Source: Warburgia ugandensis
Lineage: Eukaryota > Streptophyta > Magnoliopsida > Canellales > Canellaceae
DNA length: 64,000 bases
Reading direction: 5' to 3'
NCBI GenBank assembly: GCA_035236585.1
Contig: CP141132.1
Span: 64,887,880-64,951,879, forward strand
The notes under the pieces are model-generated. The model saw only the letters and a list, made by a program, of their open reading frames with translations. It did not search any database and had not been told where the DNA came from. Position numbers and translations under genes: made by a program. This document shows positions 38,037 through 52,000 of the stretch, piece after piece. How positions within the stretch are numbered: the first letter of the stretch is position 1; the number at the start of each line of letters is the position of its first letter.

Positions 38037-40929
38037 TAAATATCTCTCTCCTTAGATCTCTTTTATAGGATGATTATGTTTTGTCAGCTGTTTTGCATTT
38101 TGTTGGATTCCTTTAAAATTGCATTGCTTAAATTCCTGAGAGAAGATAATTGAAATTGAAAGACATTCTCTGAGTTTATACTGGGTCAACAAAGACTACA
38201 ATAGTAATTTGATAGTTTCAGCTGCATGTTGTTACACTGGAACATATATCATGTATCCTTCTAATTTACATCAATGATTCAAATGTAATTATGTTTCTAC
38301 TATTCAAAGTTGTGCTACTTGTGTTGGGTTTCTCCATCTTGGTGAAGGTAATTTTAGAGCTCTGTAATGCACTTTCATTGCTTTGGTTTTTGTTCTACCT
38401 CCGTGCCAGAGAACTGTTGACTTGTTCCTCACATATGTCATTCACTTGGTAGTATACTTGGATGTCGGTTGGGAGTCATTGCAGAAAACCATTTGCTGCA
38501 CGGTTGGTTGTATGTTTATTATGCAAGATTGAGAGTGTTGAGAAGGTTTATACATTGCCTTGCACATACTCAGAGTTTGACCCCAACATTCTCTCTCATA
38601 TAAACTGAGCCCATCTAAAATTAGGTCTGGCACAGCATGGTAGAATGCATTATTCCAAGTATTAGGCTGGGTTTCAGTGCTGGGCCATGCATCGTAGGCC
38701 TTATTCCTGGATTGTTATACATTACTATGAGGAGGAGACCAGGACAAAGTTTGGCGGATTGGGTAACAAATAAATATTTGAAACTAGAGCTTCTTCTGAA
38801 GCAACTTCTCCATTGGAAGTGAAAACAATAAAAGCGGCATTCTCTTTGTCTCAGGTCAATGGATCTTCTCAATTGGAAGATCTCCTATATGGAGAATACA
38901 CTTTGTCAATCTTAGATTGGCAAAATTTCAGTGTCAGACAATAAATGTTCAGTTCTAAATCAAGCTGCCTCCAGGAGAATCCATGTCATAGACATGAACA
39001 GTTTCGAGGCATACAAACAAACTAGAGAGAGAATATTTTTTGCTAGCATGTTAAAGGACGAGTCTCATTTAAAGTAAGAATCTTATTTGCATTTGTCAAG
39101 ACATCTCTACCTAGGTTCTTCTTACTTTTCGATTCTTAATCCTAGCACTAACTTTAGTTATCACTGAGCATCATGACCGACTGTTCTTCTATTTCACCTT
39201 CTGTCCCCAATCTAAATATTTTGGGATATTACAAAATAGAAACAGCCGAGAATATTTTTTGTAGATGTTTGTGGTACATGTGTGTAACATGGATGTGTGT
39301 CACCTGTGTGGCTATACATTTCATTTCTACAAAAAATAGAAAGCTGTTGTTGGTTGGCTTTATTGATGATCTAATCTGAATCCACCTAAGTTAGCATTAC
39401 TAATCCAGTTTCCAAGGTTTTGCTTTGCCTAAGGTTTTGTTGATGGGTTCCTGAGCACTAATCAAACACCTTTTAGGAAGGTATAACTCTCACATTCTCT
39501 TGGGAAACTCTTCCATCAGCAGCTCATAAATTACTGGAGAACTGGATCCAAAGATGTCACTCTTCCTAGTCATATTCGAGGATGCCTTGTAGGACATAAA
39601 TCTGCTGTAATTTTCAGGTGTCGCACAACTTTGTCAAATTGTTATTAGCTTTCCCTGTCTCTATATTATTGTCCCGAATCTGTTAAACCATTAGATCTTT
39701 GATATTGGCTGTTATTAATAAAGCTTCTAGCTGAAACTGCTTCATTTGGTCTGGGAAATCAAGCTTGAAATCAATCAATTCCATTGATCCCTGGTGTTGT
39801 GGTTAGTTATAATGGTTGGTCTTATACGTCTGAATTCCGGAAGACATTCTATGATGTTAAAAGCTGCTGACTGAGGCTTCCAGTGCTCGCATGTCTTGCC
39901 TTGCTGATTCTTATTGAAGTTTTGGTGTGCAAGTTTGTTTAGTACTTTCAAAAGCTTGCTTTTGCATCTTCCATTGCCCAGGAAACAGTCAGTAATCAGT
40001 TGTTGGTTATCAGAACAGAAGACGGCAATGACTGATTTGAGCATTTGAATCCACAGGTTCTAGAAAGCAGTTTATTTTAACAGTGGAAGGACAAAACTTG
40101 GAAATCCTCGTGATATCCCAGTAACCAACAGTTCCATGTGATAGCCCTGATGATTATCTGTTTCTCATTGAGGTTAGCTGTTTTTAGAAGTTGAGCATAG
40201 AAATAGAGTTCGGGTGCTTATTGAAAATCTTGGTTGGTATTACAACAAAAAGTGGTCGACGTGTTGTTTTGCTTTTGAACTTACTGTCAAGCTGATACAT
40301 GAGTGTAGAAACCTTGTCTCATTTACTACACTACTCCCTTGATAAATTTTGTATAAGAATATTTTCATCGCTTGAATTTCTTGTGGGATGAAAATGATAG
40401 ACACCCTTAATTGGAAGATAGTCCTATTTGAATTTTCATTATAGTTTGGTTAGTAGCAGGCCTGTTTCCTTCAACCAAATGGGCCCTTTATGATTTTCTT
40501 GATCCACACGAAAATGATTTGCTTATAATCTATTGTTATTTCTCCAATCCATTTCTTATTACTCTAAACCTTCTTTAACATTGAAGGATCTACTGTGTTA
40601 GCAGCTTGGTATAGTTTCCTTGATGACCACTGCAATTGAGAGTTTGGATGCTTGATATAGTTCCTATGTTGACTGCGGTTGTATGTTTGGTCCTGCAATT
40701 ACTGTATTGGAATCTGCTTTGTGTGATTTGGTTGATATTCCTCGTTGGTAAAGTACTGCTGGTAACTAAATACTTGCGACACGATGCTTTTCCGATATAG
40801 GTGAAAGATGTACAAGAAAGGTTGCACATTATGGACCCAAAGATTTGGTAATGGATGGGTATTTTTTGGACTTATATATGGTAAACAAATGATTAAATTT
40901 GCAAAAATTTTGCATTCAGTTTTACCACT

Positions 40930-41094
40930 GTGAAAGTTGTCGTCATGTGACCTTGAGGTCACGGGTTCAAGACGTGGAATCAGCCTCTTGCAAAATGCAA
41001 GGTAAGGCTCCCTACTATTGGCCCTTGTGGTCCTCCCCTTCCCCGGACCCCACATAGGCGGGAGCTTAATGCACTGGGAGCTGCCCTTTTACCA
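40930..41094 (+). mobile_element. Au-type SINE
   Basis: About 165 bp containing the tRNA-derived word ATGTGACCTTGAGGTCACGG with a B-box-like GGGTTCAAGAC. It then has CAGCCTCTTGCAAAATGCAA, GGCCCTTGTGGTCC, CCTTCCCCGGACCCC and GCGGGAGCTTAATGCACTGG, ending in CTGCCCTTTT. This is the known layout of the plant Au SINE family, including its short T-tail. The 5' end with the A box is diverged or truncated. It is transcribed by RNA polymerase III when active and depends on a LINE for mobility. Confidence 0.88.
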
Positions 41095-43017
41095 CTTTGA
41101 ACTAGTGAGAGATTCAATAATTTTCATTGCATTATCTTTCAATGGTACTCTGTAAATACCCTTTTTTCAAAGGATCACTTATTATGAAATCTTTTGTGGC
41201 AGACCATGTTTTGTTTGTAGGTAGGTGGTGGACAGATTCTAGAATTGATTATTTTTGGATTTTGAAAGCACACATCTCTAACTTTCTTTGATGAATTCCT
41301 GTATGATATGTTTCATGACCCTCACATATGCTATTGGATAGTGCATGCTTACATTTTGTTGATCATTCGATGATCTGACAGTTCTAGATCTTCAAACATA
41401 ATTCTTACTTCATTGTCCTGCTGGACGTTTTTCTGTCATGTAGTTCTTCCATTCTTCTATTAATAATCCTTGCTTCCCCTGAGTGCAGTAGATTAGATCC
41501 GAGGTGAGAATTAGGATCTGGAGGGATCACTGTCCTCTGTTTCTCTTTTAAGTATATTGTTTGATGTGGTGCTGTTCCACAGGGCTGGAAATTCCTAGTG
41601 TTTTGCTCTTTAACTGTTAACATGCTGTTGATCTAAGGCTTTGAGTTTGATGGTGACTGATGATTGTACAAGCAGTATCAGATGTTTGACTAGTGATTAA
41701 AAATGAACATTTAAAGTACCGTTGTATACAGTTTCAGTTTCCTCACACTATTTTCCTACGTATTTATATCTTCTCATATGTTGCTTGCCTTGTTATGTCT
41801 CCTCTTTTTATCAATCACTTATCCTTGTCAAATTTATCGTGAACTGACTTTTGAGGAACATTAACAGGAGAGAAACAATATTGAGAAGTTATGATGAAGA
41901 ATGTGATGTAAATAGAGTCATTGTGTCTGCAGGTTAGTCAAATGTGTGCTGAAGTAGAATGAATTTAGTTAGTTCTACTGCCAGTTGCTATTGATACGTG
42001 CATCAATAGAAGTGTTTATTATTTCCGAGAAATAAAAGCTGAATGAAAGAGATCTTGTAGTATCACATTTTGCTATTATCTTTACTCAGGCTTTGCTAAG
42101 CAATTTAGTTTTATGTGTTCTATCTATAATCAGAATGTGATATATTTTTGGAGAATGATGGACATGTTAATTTGATGGGTAAGAATGCAAGAAGCGTGTT
42201 TTATGGGCATATTGCAAATTAAAGAAGAAAACATAAAATGAACTTTGCTAGATTCTTTTTTATTGTTTCTACTTGACAGGTTACTGGGTCATAATGATGT
42301 TTCTGCACTTGCAGTATAATCCCTAAGTGACCAATTGATTTACTGGAATTCAGTTACAGTTGTCATGCACCTATAGTCACTTGATACTACATTTTGAATT
42401 CATTTCTCATGTTATAACTAACAGTAGCTTCCATGAGTTTGAATTGAATATGATGTGAGAATTGAATTCTTAACCATTTTACATGGTTGTTTGGCTTGGA
42501 ATTCTAACCCAGTTTCATAGAATTAGATTCGACCCGAAAGCAATCCTGCAGAATTAGAATGCTAGAATTTATTTCTCACTTACGAATATATTCCAGGTGC
42601 ACAACCCCACTAGAAGCTGTTTTGACTGGAGAACTGATCTGATCTTTTACTTTCCCATGACAGTATATTCTTCATATGTATATGAATTTTGTGACAACTT
42701 CATTAGTTTCTGATGCCATCGCAAAGTAGAATGAGGACTTAGAAGTCACCAAGAGTTTTACACTTTTCTGTGACTATAGTTCAAAACCATGAATGGACAG
42801 CCGATCCCTCTTTTGGGTTTTGTATTATTTATTTTGTGTGGTGATGGGTAATGATGCAATGGTAAACACTGAGCTATATGAGATTATGGATATCCAACAT
42901 GCCCACCCTTATTCTGTTATGGACCACTATATTTGCAGGCAACAATTTCTTGATGCTGAAATTGATTCATACGGTTTATTGTAATTCGTACCTACATCTT
43001 GTAATGTTGTAGTGCAG

Positions 43018-46000
43018 GTACACTGATAAATGGTTGGCATATTTTTGAAGTAAAGAGGGTGGGGACAGTTGAGGGAAACTAATGGCTTCTCCAGTAGTCA
43101 CACCAGAAGATGTGTTAGAGTCGCTGATGAATGATGGCACAATTGATGCCATCAGATTGAAGATAATCAATCAGCTAAAGGCCAATGTAAGTGCATAAAA
43201 TGCATGATCACTTTGATTGATTTGCTGGTTTGGATTTTTAATCCCCTGCAAAGGATCAAAAAGTTGCATCTTTTCCAGAGTGCCAGATTTACATGACAGC
43301 CTGAGAAGTTAGCTTGTATATATGATGATTTTATATGGTTACCTTATGTGGGTAGATGTGATATTTAGCTCTTGAATGGCAAGTATGTGAGATGGTTACA
43401 CATGATCTTGAACTACATATCTAATTAAGCAATATAGGCTTGTTGCTGATTATATCTACAACCTTGACATTTCCTTTAAATTGTTATCTACCTATGCATC
43501 TAGCCCGAAACCTGCCATAATTTTCCTGTATGCTTCCATCTGTTGTGATGTTTCCACATGCATTATGTTCATTTCTCATGGAGCTTCCAAACTCTTTCCC
43601 TTAATGCTTACAATATCTTGCTTCTTGCTTCCCAGATACTCTTCTGCAAAGCCCTCCCTTTCTGATTACTCTCCCATGCCGGGCTGTTTGCATCGGGAAT
43701 AAGTTTTTCCATGCATTACCTTATTCTAGGGATAACCTTTTCCTAGAATTATGTTATTCTCCATCTGGGGAGATTGTTGGCTATCTGAGAATAATTTTGT
43801 TCGAACTTTTTTCACTGTTTAGTGAAGTCACAAATTTGTTCAATTGGAAACACATTTATTATTTTCACAAGTTCCAAAACCCAATACAAGTGGTTAGGAT
43901 CATCTGAATGCATTGATTTCTCATGGATTACCTATTTTTCATATGTTGAACGTGATCAGCAGATTAGATCTGCTACAAAAGTGCTCTATGGTGGAGCTGT
44001 TGACCCACTCGCCTTTTGTGGTTATGATACGTGTGACTCCAAATTTTTATATGATCTCAACCATTTATATTAACCATCGTGCCAAAAATGGGCTCTGTTT
44101 TAAAATTTTATTTTGGATCATCCTGCCATTTGTTTTTCTGAGATCTTTTGAATGCTGTCAAGTTGATAACAGTGCATTTTAGAATTCAATATAACGAATA
44201 AAAAATGATGATAGGATCTTTCGAAGTATGTATTTTTTGGATAGAGCTCATCTATATCAAGATGGTTAAGGTGAATGGATCAAATTATCAAAAAGGTGGG
44301 GCCCCAGATAAAATTACCACAAGATCCCCAAATTAGGGTGTGGTAATGGTCTTAAGAGTGTGGGAATAGCATTTTGCAAATGATAATTCAGAAAGGCTTT
44401 AAAAATTGCATTAGTGTGTCATAAACTTACATGTTCTTGAGGGACCACTGTTTCAATTGAATTCAATTTCAGCAAACAATTCACTTCTGAATCTGCAAGA
44501 CCTCCAACGCCATGTGGTCTCATCTTCTTCCTCAATATCACGTGACACTTTGCTGAGAAAGGGGGAAAGAGATCAATGTAGTGAATGTTGATGATCACCA
44601 TTTAGCAGCTGGACACATCAGGGTCAAAAGGAGGATGACAGGATGGGAGTACTGCAAGTTTTCACCCATTGGCCAGTGATAAACCACCAGAAAATTCAAT
44701 TTGCAGGTTGCCTACCTCTTTTAAAAGTTCATATCTCCACTGTCCTGCCATCAAATGGAATTGGACCACAACTATTGGAATAGTCATCACTGCCTGATGC
44801 TACTGTTCCGGCCAGATGCTGGATAACGTCTAGACGGCAGAAATTTGATGAACAGTCAGTCTTATAGAAACAACTCCAATGAACAGAACATTGACAGGGG
44901 GTCTTGAATGCAGCTTCCAGAATTTTAATGCAAGTCATTTTCTTAGGGCTTTTCCAGATCAGGAGCAGTAAAATCTTAAGGGAGACCTAGGATTTCACTA
45001 TTCTCAATTTTTTGAGATTAATCTGTTCTAGATTTACTTTATTCTTATCCTGGAATGTCCAGTAGCAGATAACTAGATGGTTATTCCTGAAAAATCTTGT
45101 TCTAGAATTGTTATTCCATTGCAAAACAGTCCCATTATGTTTCCATTATGGTAAATATGTAATTAACTCACACATACCGGTAGATAGATTAGTCAATCAA
45201 TGAAGAGATAGACATGAGCGGTTACATCTTACTCAAATAGTTTAAATTGTCTAAACCTGGGTAAACAACTTGTATGCAAAACATGAACACTAAAATTCCA
45301 TCATGCAAATGTAAATTTTGGAGCCTGACCTGATCTGAATAGGTATGCACACATAGAGTGTTAAAAGGACTAATAGATTGTTACAGATCTGCGGTTTTAT
45401 CTTTTATGATAGTCTAAAGGCATATACCTGTTCAAAAGATTTCTATTAAAAGAATGACCACTAAATAGTGCTGATATTAGTCTGTCCAACCTGATATCAG
45501 TGGGAAACTTGTGCCTTGCCGAACCATGTTCTTGAAGCCTGTAAAAGAATAACTTCTGAGCGCATTTTGTGACAAATACCAGTGTGTTGATTAATATAAC
45601 AAGATTACCAAACACAAGTAAATGCAGTTTTCTGTTAATGCAATGAAACATATTATTGATTTGGTCCACTGAAAGTCATGCATGTTTGTGGGCTTTGGTT
45701 TGCAGGAAGAGCTAAAGAACAACACGATCACAATGGTAGAGCAGAGTAAAGTTCTTAACACCCCTGGTGCAGAGAGAAAGACTAAGAGGGAGCTGTTTGA
45801 TGCACTTCGGCGAGAGCTTGAGTAAGTGATAGATGCTTCAATCGAATTCAATTTCAAAAGATTTAGGATACAGAGTTGCAATTACAATTAGAAAGAAAAA
45901 ATGCAGAACTATGTTGGTTCTGTTCTGTATACGTTTTTCTACTATTACAATTCTCTAGCTTTCGAGGAGCTAGAACCTCCACTTCAATCCTTGAACAATC

Positions 46001-49000
46001 CTCCCTTTCTTTCTTCTCTCCTTCCCTTTATATTCCCTTCTCTCCATATGTTAATGCCTTTTCTTTCTCTCTAACTAATGTAACTGCCCTTAACAGAAGT
46101 AAACTAATGTAAAACTAAATGCTGTTTACACTTTGTTGATTTGAGAATATAATCCTCTTATCTAGAACCAACCCTCAGGACCATGTTTGCTCCACCAAGG
46201 TCGAATGGGTGGAAATCTTGAACCACCATGATCCCCGGTAGATTCAAGTTTATCTGCCAATAGATGTCTTGCCCTTTGCTGCAGTGACGGTCCCCCACTT
46301 GTACTCCGAATCGACTTGATCGATCCACTGTCAAATGGAGTTTTTCAGCGAGTGGGTTGGAGATGAAGTTGTGGGAAGCTCCACTGTCAATCAAGACTAC
46401 CACCTCCCTCTTTCCGATCAGTCCCTTTAGTTTCATCGTGCCTCCTGTCGTGAAACCCAAAATGGAGTTTAGGAATAACTCCAAAGGTTGGTTATCCCTT
46501 GTCCTGTTGTCGTCCCTGTCTGCTGGAGTGATTTCCATCTCATCATCTTCGTCGTCGGCTATGAGCAGACCTTGCAACTGTCGATTTTTACATCGGTGGT
46601 CCCATGGATATTTCTCACCACATCTATAACATAATCCTTGGGATCTCTTTTGTTGTAACTCAGCATCTGTGAGTTTCTGTTCCCTTTTTTCGGCAGGTTG
46701 TACACTGGCATTCTTTTCCCACTTGGTTTCCATATGGAAACCCTTGTTTCTCTCATGGCTGGGGAAGAAGATGGGTGATGTACCAAAATGCCCCTGCGAA
46801 GATACTCCTGTCAATCCTCCCTTCGACTGAACATGGATGGGACCAATCGTTCTTGGGCCAGCATCCTGTCTAGTTGGATGGGCCTTTATTTGGTCCAATG
46901 TCATGTTCTTCTCTTCTATTTTGTGGGCTAAATCCATAAGCCTATATAAGGATGCAGGCTTGAATAATTTTATTTCGGCCTTGATATCTTCCTAGAGCCC
47001 ATTCAAGAAGGCTTCTTTCAATAGATCGTTGGAAAGATCACTCAGGTGACCGAAGAGAAGCTCGAGCGACTAGAGATACTCGGAGACACTTCACGTCTGC
47101 CTCAAAGCCATAAGAGATTCATAATCGTCGTTCCATTGAGAAGATCGGAAACAATGCAACAGGGATGACCGGAAAGAACCCCATGATCGGAAGGGATTTC
47201 TTGATTCCGTCCGCAAAAATCAGTGGAGAGCATCTCCCTCCATGCATATGGCTGCTGCTGGTATCTTCTTCTCGTCGGATATATGGTTGACCTGAAAATA
47301 TCATTCATCTTGACATAACCAACTATAGGGATCTTGGTCGTCGAACACCGGCAAATCCAATCTCCTCCCTTGAAACTCATGATGGTGATGATCCCCCGGC
47401 AAGAAGGAACTCCGTCTGTGAGTATTTGAGGGTTTTCCACCTCCCATATTCCTATGCCGATCTCGACATTCCTCTGGCGTTTCTTGATTCTTGATCCATT
47501 CTCTTATTTCTACCAGATATTCACCGAATGCATTTACATTCGTTTGTAATCTCCCCATGTTTTCCCTCAAGTCTCCTATCTCACCCCTGACTCCTATCTC
47601 CCTCTCCATTCCTTCATTTCTTTCCATCCGGATTCCAACCATTCCCTGGGTTTGAACCGGCTCTGATACCACTGATAGATGCTTCAATCGAATTCAATTT
47701 CAAAAGATTTAGGAAACAGAGTTGCAATTACAATTAGAAAGAAGAAATGCAAAACTATGTTGGTTCTGTTCTGTATATGTTTTTCTACTATTACAATTCT
47801 CTAGCTTTCGAGGAGCTAGAACCTCCACTTCAATCTTTGAACAATCCTCCCTTTCTTTCTTCTCTCCTTCCCTTTATATTCCCTTCTGTCCATACGCAAC
47901 TGCCTTTTTCTTGCTCTCTAACTGATGTAACTGCCCTTAACAGAAGTAAACTAATGTAAAACTGAATGCTGTTTACACTTTGTCCTTTCCTCTTCTTGTA
48001 TAATACTTGCAGAATCTGCCTTCCTTAGGTTCAGTTGATGTAACAATAAGTAACAGTTGTTTTCTTGTTCTTTCTATTGGCTTTGCCTTTCACTGATAAC
48101 TGCTAACTCAAAAACAGCAAACCCTGATAGAGAAGTATGAATAAGAAAGAGGAGTTAGTGATTCAAAACTCTGGTCCTTATAATCTAAAGAAAGTTACAA
48201 AGGTTCCTCAGTTACAAGTTTCAGAAAAAAGGGGAAAAGATAATAAACCTTCGCTAGTCCTTGACATTCCTGCACAAGCTACAATAACCCTTTGAACAGT
48301 CAGTTTGCTAACAAAGTTCACATGCTATTCTTCTCATAGTTCTTTCCTGAATGATCTACAATTTATTCTTCGAGAAGAAATATGAGCTTGGAGTCCAATT
48401 TTTTGTATTTTTTAGAATTTGGAAATTCTTGGTCCTGACATGAAATACATGGTCTGTTGACTTCTTCATTGCACTTTGGTTGTAAAAAATAGCCACAAGT
48501 GTGCTAAAAATAACTCATGAGTATTGGTTATAAGATATAGCTCTTGAAGAAGAAGAAGATCGACCCAATTACATTGTGTCTGTAGCATGGTCTTGTTCTC
48601 TATTTTTTGCACCTGATTCTGTCACAGTACATTATTTCTTACCCCTTGAAGATACTGGGCAATTGCTCACTATGACATAGTAACAAGTCAGCAGTTTTCT
48701 GATGTTAGGGTCACCAACTCAACCCGGGTGAATCAGATCTAGAACCAATAGTCTCTTTTGTGTGTCTAATCTCCACTAGGATTGTCAAGCTGCTGGCAGG
48801 TCTGATGTATAAGTAACATCAGGTTTGAGTAGAGGCAAGTCAACCAGATACAGTATCTGGCAGGATCCATTACTTTATTTCCTTGTTTTCCACTAAATTT
48901 TTTTTGTGATCCACTGCTACCTCTCTAAATGTATTGGGCTTCATCAGTTTGAATTTGTTCAAAAGATCATGTCAAAGTTTTTCTTTAATCTTAATTGTGA

Positions 49001-52000
49001 TATTTTGGAGTCAGATCGTCACTCTCAATTACTTTGATGTCATCACAACAGAGGTTTAGAATTAATAATATATGTATGTCTGCCTAGAAAAGAGGTACCT
49101 TTTGGCATACTTTTCTTTTATCATCTTTCCAGTGGAGTCTGATACAATTTGTCTGACAAGTGCTACTCAAACCCATATAAAAAAACATCTTTACTTTGCA
49201 CACATGAGTTTCTATTTCAGATTCAAGAGTTGCTTCATAATCATTTTCTCTAACCAGACATGTAGAAAGGCATTTTTCACATCCATTTGGCATAGAGGTA
49301 GTCTTGATGATAGAAGGGTGTGGACCATGGGGGCATGGCTTCAAAAGGTATCTGATACTTCCATGATCTCCATTCTGACTTCAGCCAAGGGGCCTCAACC
49401 TACTGCAAACTTTTAAATGTTGTCCAAAGTTTTTATCGGATATGTGCCGCTTAATTGATGTTTAGTGTGCAGTGAGGAATGTTACAAGGTATCCTCATTC
49501 CTTTGACCCAAGCTAGGGGAGGAGATACCTAGTGTTTTCTCACTTTGTGGATCTCTTGGGTTTTACCCAGCTTCTCTCATCAGGGGTTAAGCTATAAGCA
49601 CCTAGAAAGCAAGGGAAAGATTTTGCATCCTTTTGTAATTGCTTAATCTCATTCGGAAACAAATGGGAGAGCAAACACAGGAACTGGATAATATTACTGG
49701 AGGTGGAGACCCTCTTCCTTTCTTGTGCTAATTGGAAAATTGATGAGGGCTTTTACTATTCAAGATATCACCAAAGGGATAAAGTTGCCTAGGATTGAGT
49801 TCGTAAAGAAAAGAGAATTGCCAAATGGCATTCACCATTGATGCGTTATCTGACGTGTGAATTTAATGATGCATGCTTTGGTAATGGATCCATGTATTGA
49901 TTCTTCACAATCACAGAGGTACCTGTATGATATTTAGTTCGGTTGAGAATTATCCAGATGAAGCTGAGGGTGCTATTTTGTTTATTGGGCTATGCTATAT
50001 AAGGAGAGGTGGTGTAACGAATATCTGGGTTGAAGGGGGCCCCACCAACAGTATATCTTGGGCTGGTTGGGACTCCTTTTTACCTTGAGAGATTGCTAGT
50101 ATTATTGATGAAGATGGAAAATTATGTAGTGGATTTTCCTTAAGCTTAGGCGTTCCCCATAAGCAATGTGTTGCAATAGAGCCCGTATGTAGTGAGAAGT
50201 GGGCAAGGACTGCTAAGGCATTACCGCGTAAGCTACACACTGCAGTAGATCTCAAATGATGTAGAAAATGGGCTAGGGATTCTAGGGCGTCATCTCATAA
50301 GCGACGTGTTGCATAGGATCCGAGATGCAAGAAAAGTGGGCAGGGATTCCCATGTTGTTCTAGATGTCCACAGATAAAGAGACTAACTCAAGAAAATAAG
50401 ATTTGTATTGCCACATGGAATATAGGCATATTAACAATTAAGAGTATGGATTTATCGATACGATGAAATATAGAAAAGTCAAAGGATAAAAGTTGTAGAT
50501 GTTAGAAGAACCAATGATAGAATTTTACTAATAAAACTTGTTCTAGGAGAGAAGATTATAAATGTTATAAGTACATATGCCCCATAAATAGGGTTGGAAG
50601 ATAGAATCAAGAGACAATTATGGGAAGGTATGGAGGGAGTAATACAAGAAATTTCCAACACAAAAGATATTTATAAGAGCATACTTAAATGGTGATGTAG
50701 AAAAAGAAAAGGAAGGATATGATAGGGTACATGGAAGGTATGGTGCTGGAGAAAGAAATGAGATGGGGGAAGCTATCCTCGATTTTGCTTTGGCATATAA
50801 CTTAGCTCTAACAAACACATACTTTAAGAAGAGGGATGAACACTTACTAAGCTTTAAAAGTGGATTATGTAAAAGCCAAATAGACTTTTTTCTACTTACG
50901 AATACAAAGAGATCAATGTGTAAGAATTGTAAGGTAATTCCCTGTAAGAGTTTAGCCACACAATATAGGTTAATGGTTATTTATATTTACATTAAGATGT
51001 GGAAGAAAGGAAATAAACTTATTAGGTGTTCAAAAACTAAGTGGTGGAACTTTAAAGGAGAAAAGATAACATTATTCACAAACAAGTTAATGGTAGAAGG
51101 AAAGTGGAACATTGGACTATATAGATATCAAAGGTGGGAAAGTTACTTTCAAAAAATTGCTAAATGATAAATTTATTGAGAATGTAGAGATTGAAAGACT
51201 ATTAAAACCAAATAACATTGGACTATATAGATATAACCATAAGATCAAAATACCTAAAGTAAAAGGAGCCTTGAAAAAGATGAAATTAGGAAAGGCCCTA
51301 GGACGCAATGGTATACCAATAAAGGTTTGAGAGTATATGGGAAATATTAGAGTAGTTTGGCTGACAACTTATTTAATAAGATTGTAGAATCGAAAAAATG
51401 CTAGATGAATGAAGGAAAAGCTCTATTGTACTAATCTATAAGATTAAAAGAGACATACATAGTTGCACAAATTATTGTGGGATCAAACTTATGAACCTTA
51501 CAACGAAACATTGGTAAAGAGTAACTGGGAAGAGGCGACGCCATGAGACGTGTGTATCAAAAAGCCAGTTTGGTTTCATATTTGAGAGGTCTACCATGAA
51601 AGCTATTTTCCTCTTTAGACATTTGATGGAGAAATATAGGGAGAGAAGGACCTCTACATGCTCTTTATTGATTTAGAAAAAGCTTATGATAGGGTCCCTA
51701 GAGAATTAATATCGTGGGTGTTGGGCGAGAAAGGTGTTTCATGAGGATATGTATGAAGGAGCGGTAACAAATGTTAGGACCACTGGCGGAGAGACGATGA
51801 TTTTTCAATCATCATAAGATTGACCAAGGATCGGCGTTGAGCCCGTGCCTCTTCACACTGGTTGTGAATGAGTTTACAAAACATTTGCACGAGAGGATTC
51901 CATGCTGCATGTTTTGTAGATGACATAGTTTTGATTGATAAGATAAGGGAGGGTGTAAACAAAAGCTAGTTGTGCATAGATACTATAGAGTCTGAAGGAT

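Larger units (their letters stand above)
36437..43017 (+). other. Long 5'-leader intron (inferred)
   Basis: About 6.6 kb with no coding sequence. It holds a degenerate repeat at 37,843-38,036, an Au SINE at about 40,930-41,094 and otherwise unassigned AT-rich sequence. The acceptor is TGTAGTGCAG|GTACAC. Long leader introns commonly influence expression in plants; nothing here proves that role. Confidence 0.45.
45827..47977 (-). mobile_element. 2.15-kb non-autonomous Ty3/gypsy element (gag-protease only)
   Basis: Two LTRs of 304-305 bp enclose about 1.54 kb. On the minus strand the order is 5' LTR, initiator-Met primer site, gag, aspartic protease, then directly the 3' LTR. Reverse transcriptase, RNase H and integrase are absent. 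LTR termini are TG...CA. It lies antisense in intron 3 of the SHG1-like gene, and its plus-strand left end begins at position +6 of the intron. Flanking pentamers (GTAAG left, CTTTG right) do not match, so no target duplication is visible. Confidence 0.88.

Noticed and set aside
38442-40829. Minus-strand frames of 60-90 codons in the leader intron
   Set aside because: No domains, no splice connectivity and frames on both strands; treated as chance open frames.
49072-49416. 114-codon plus-strand frame
   Set aside because: Intronic, no domain, overlapped by an antisense frame of similar length, and no splice context.
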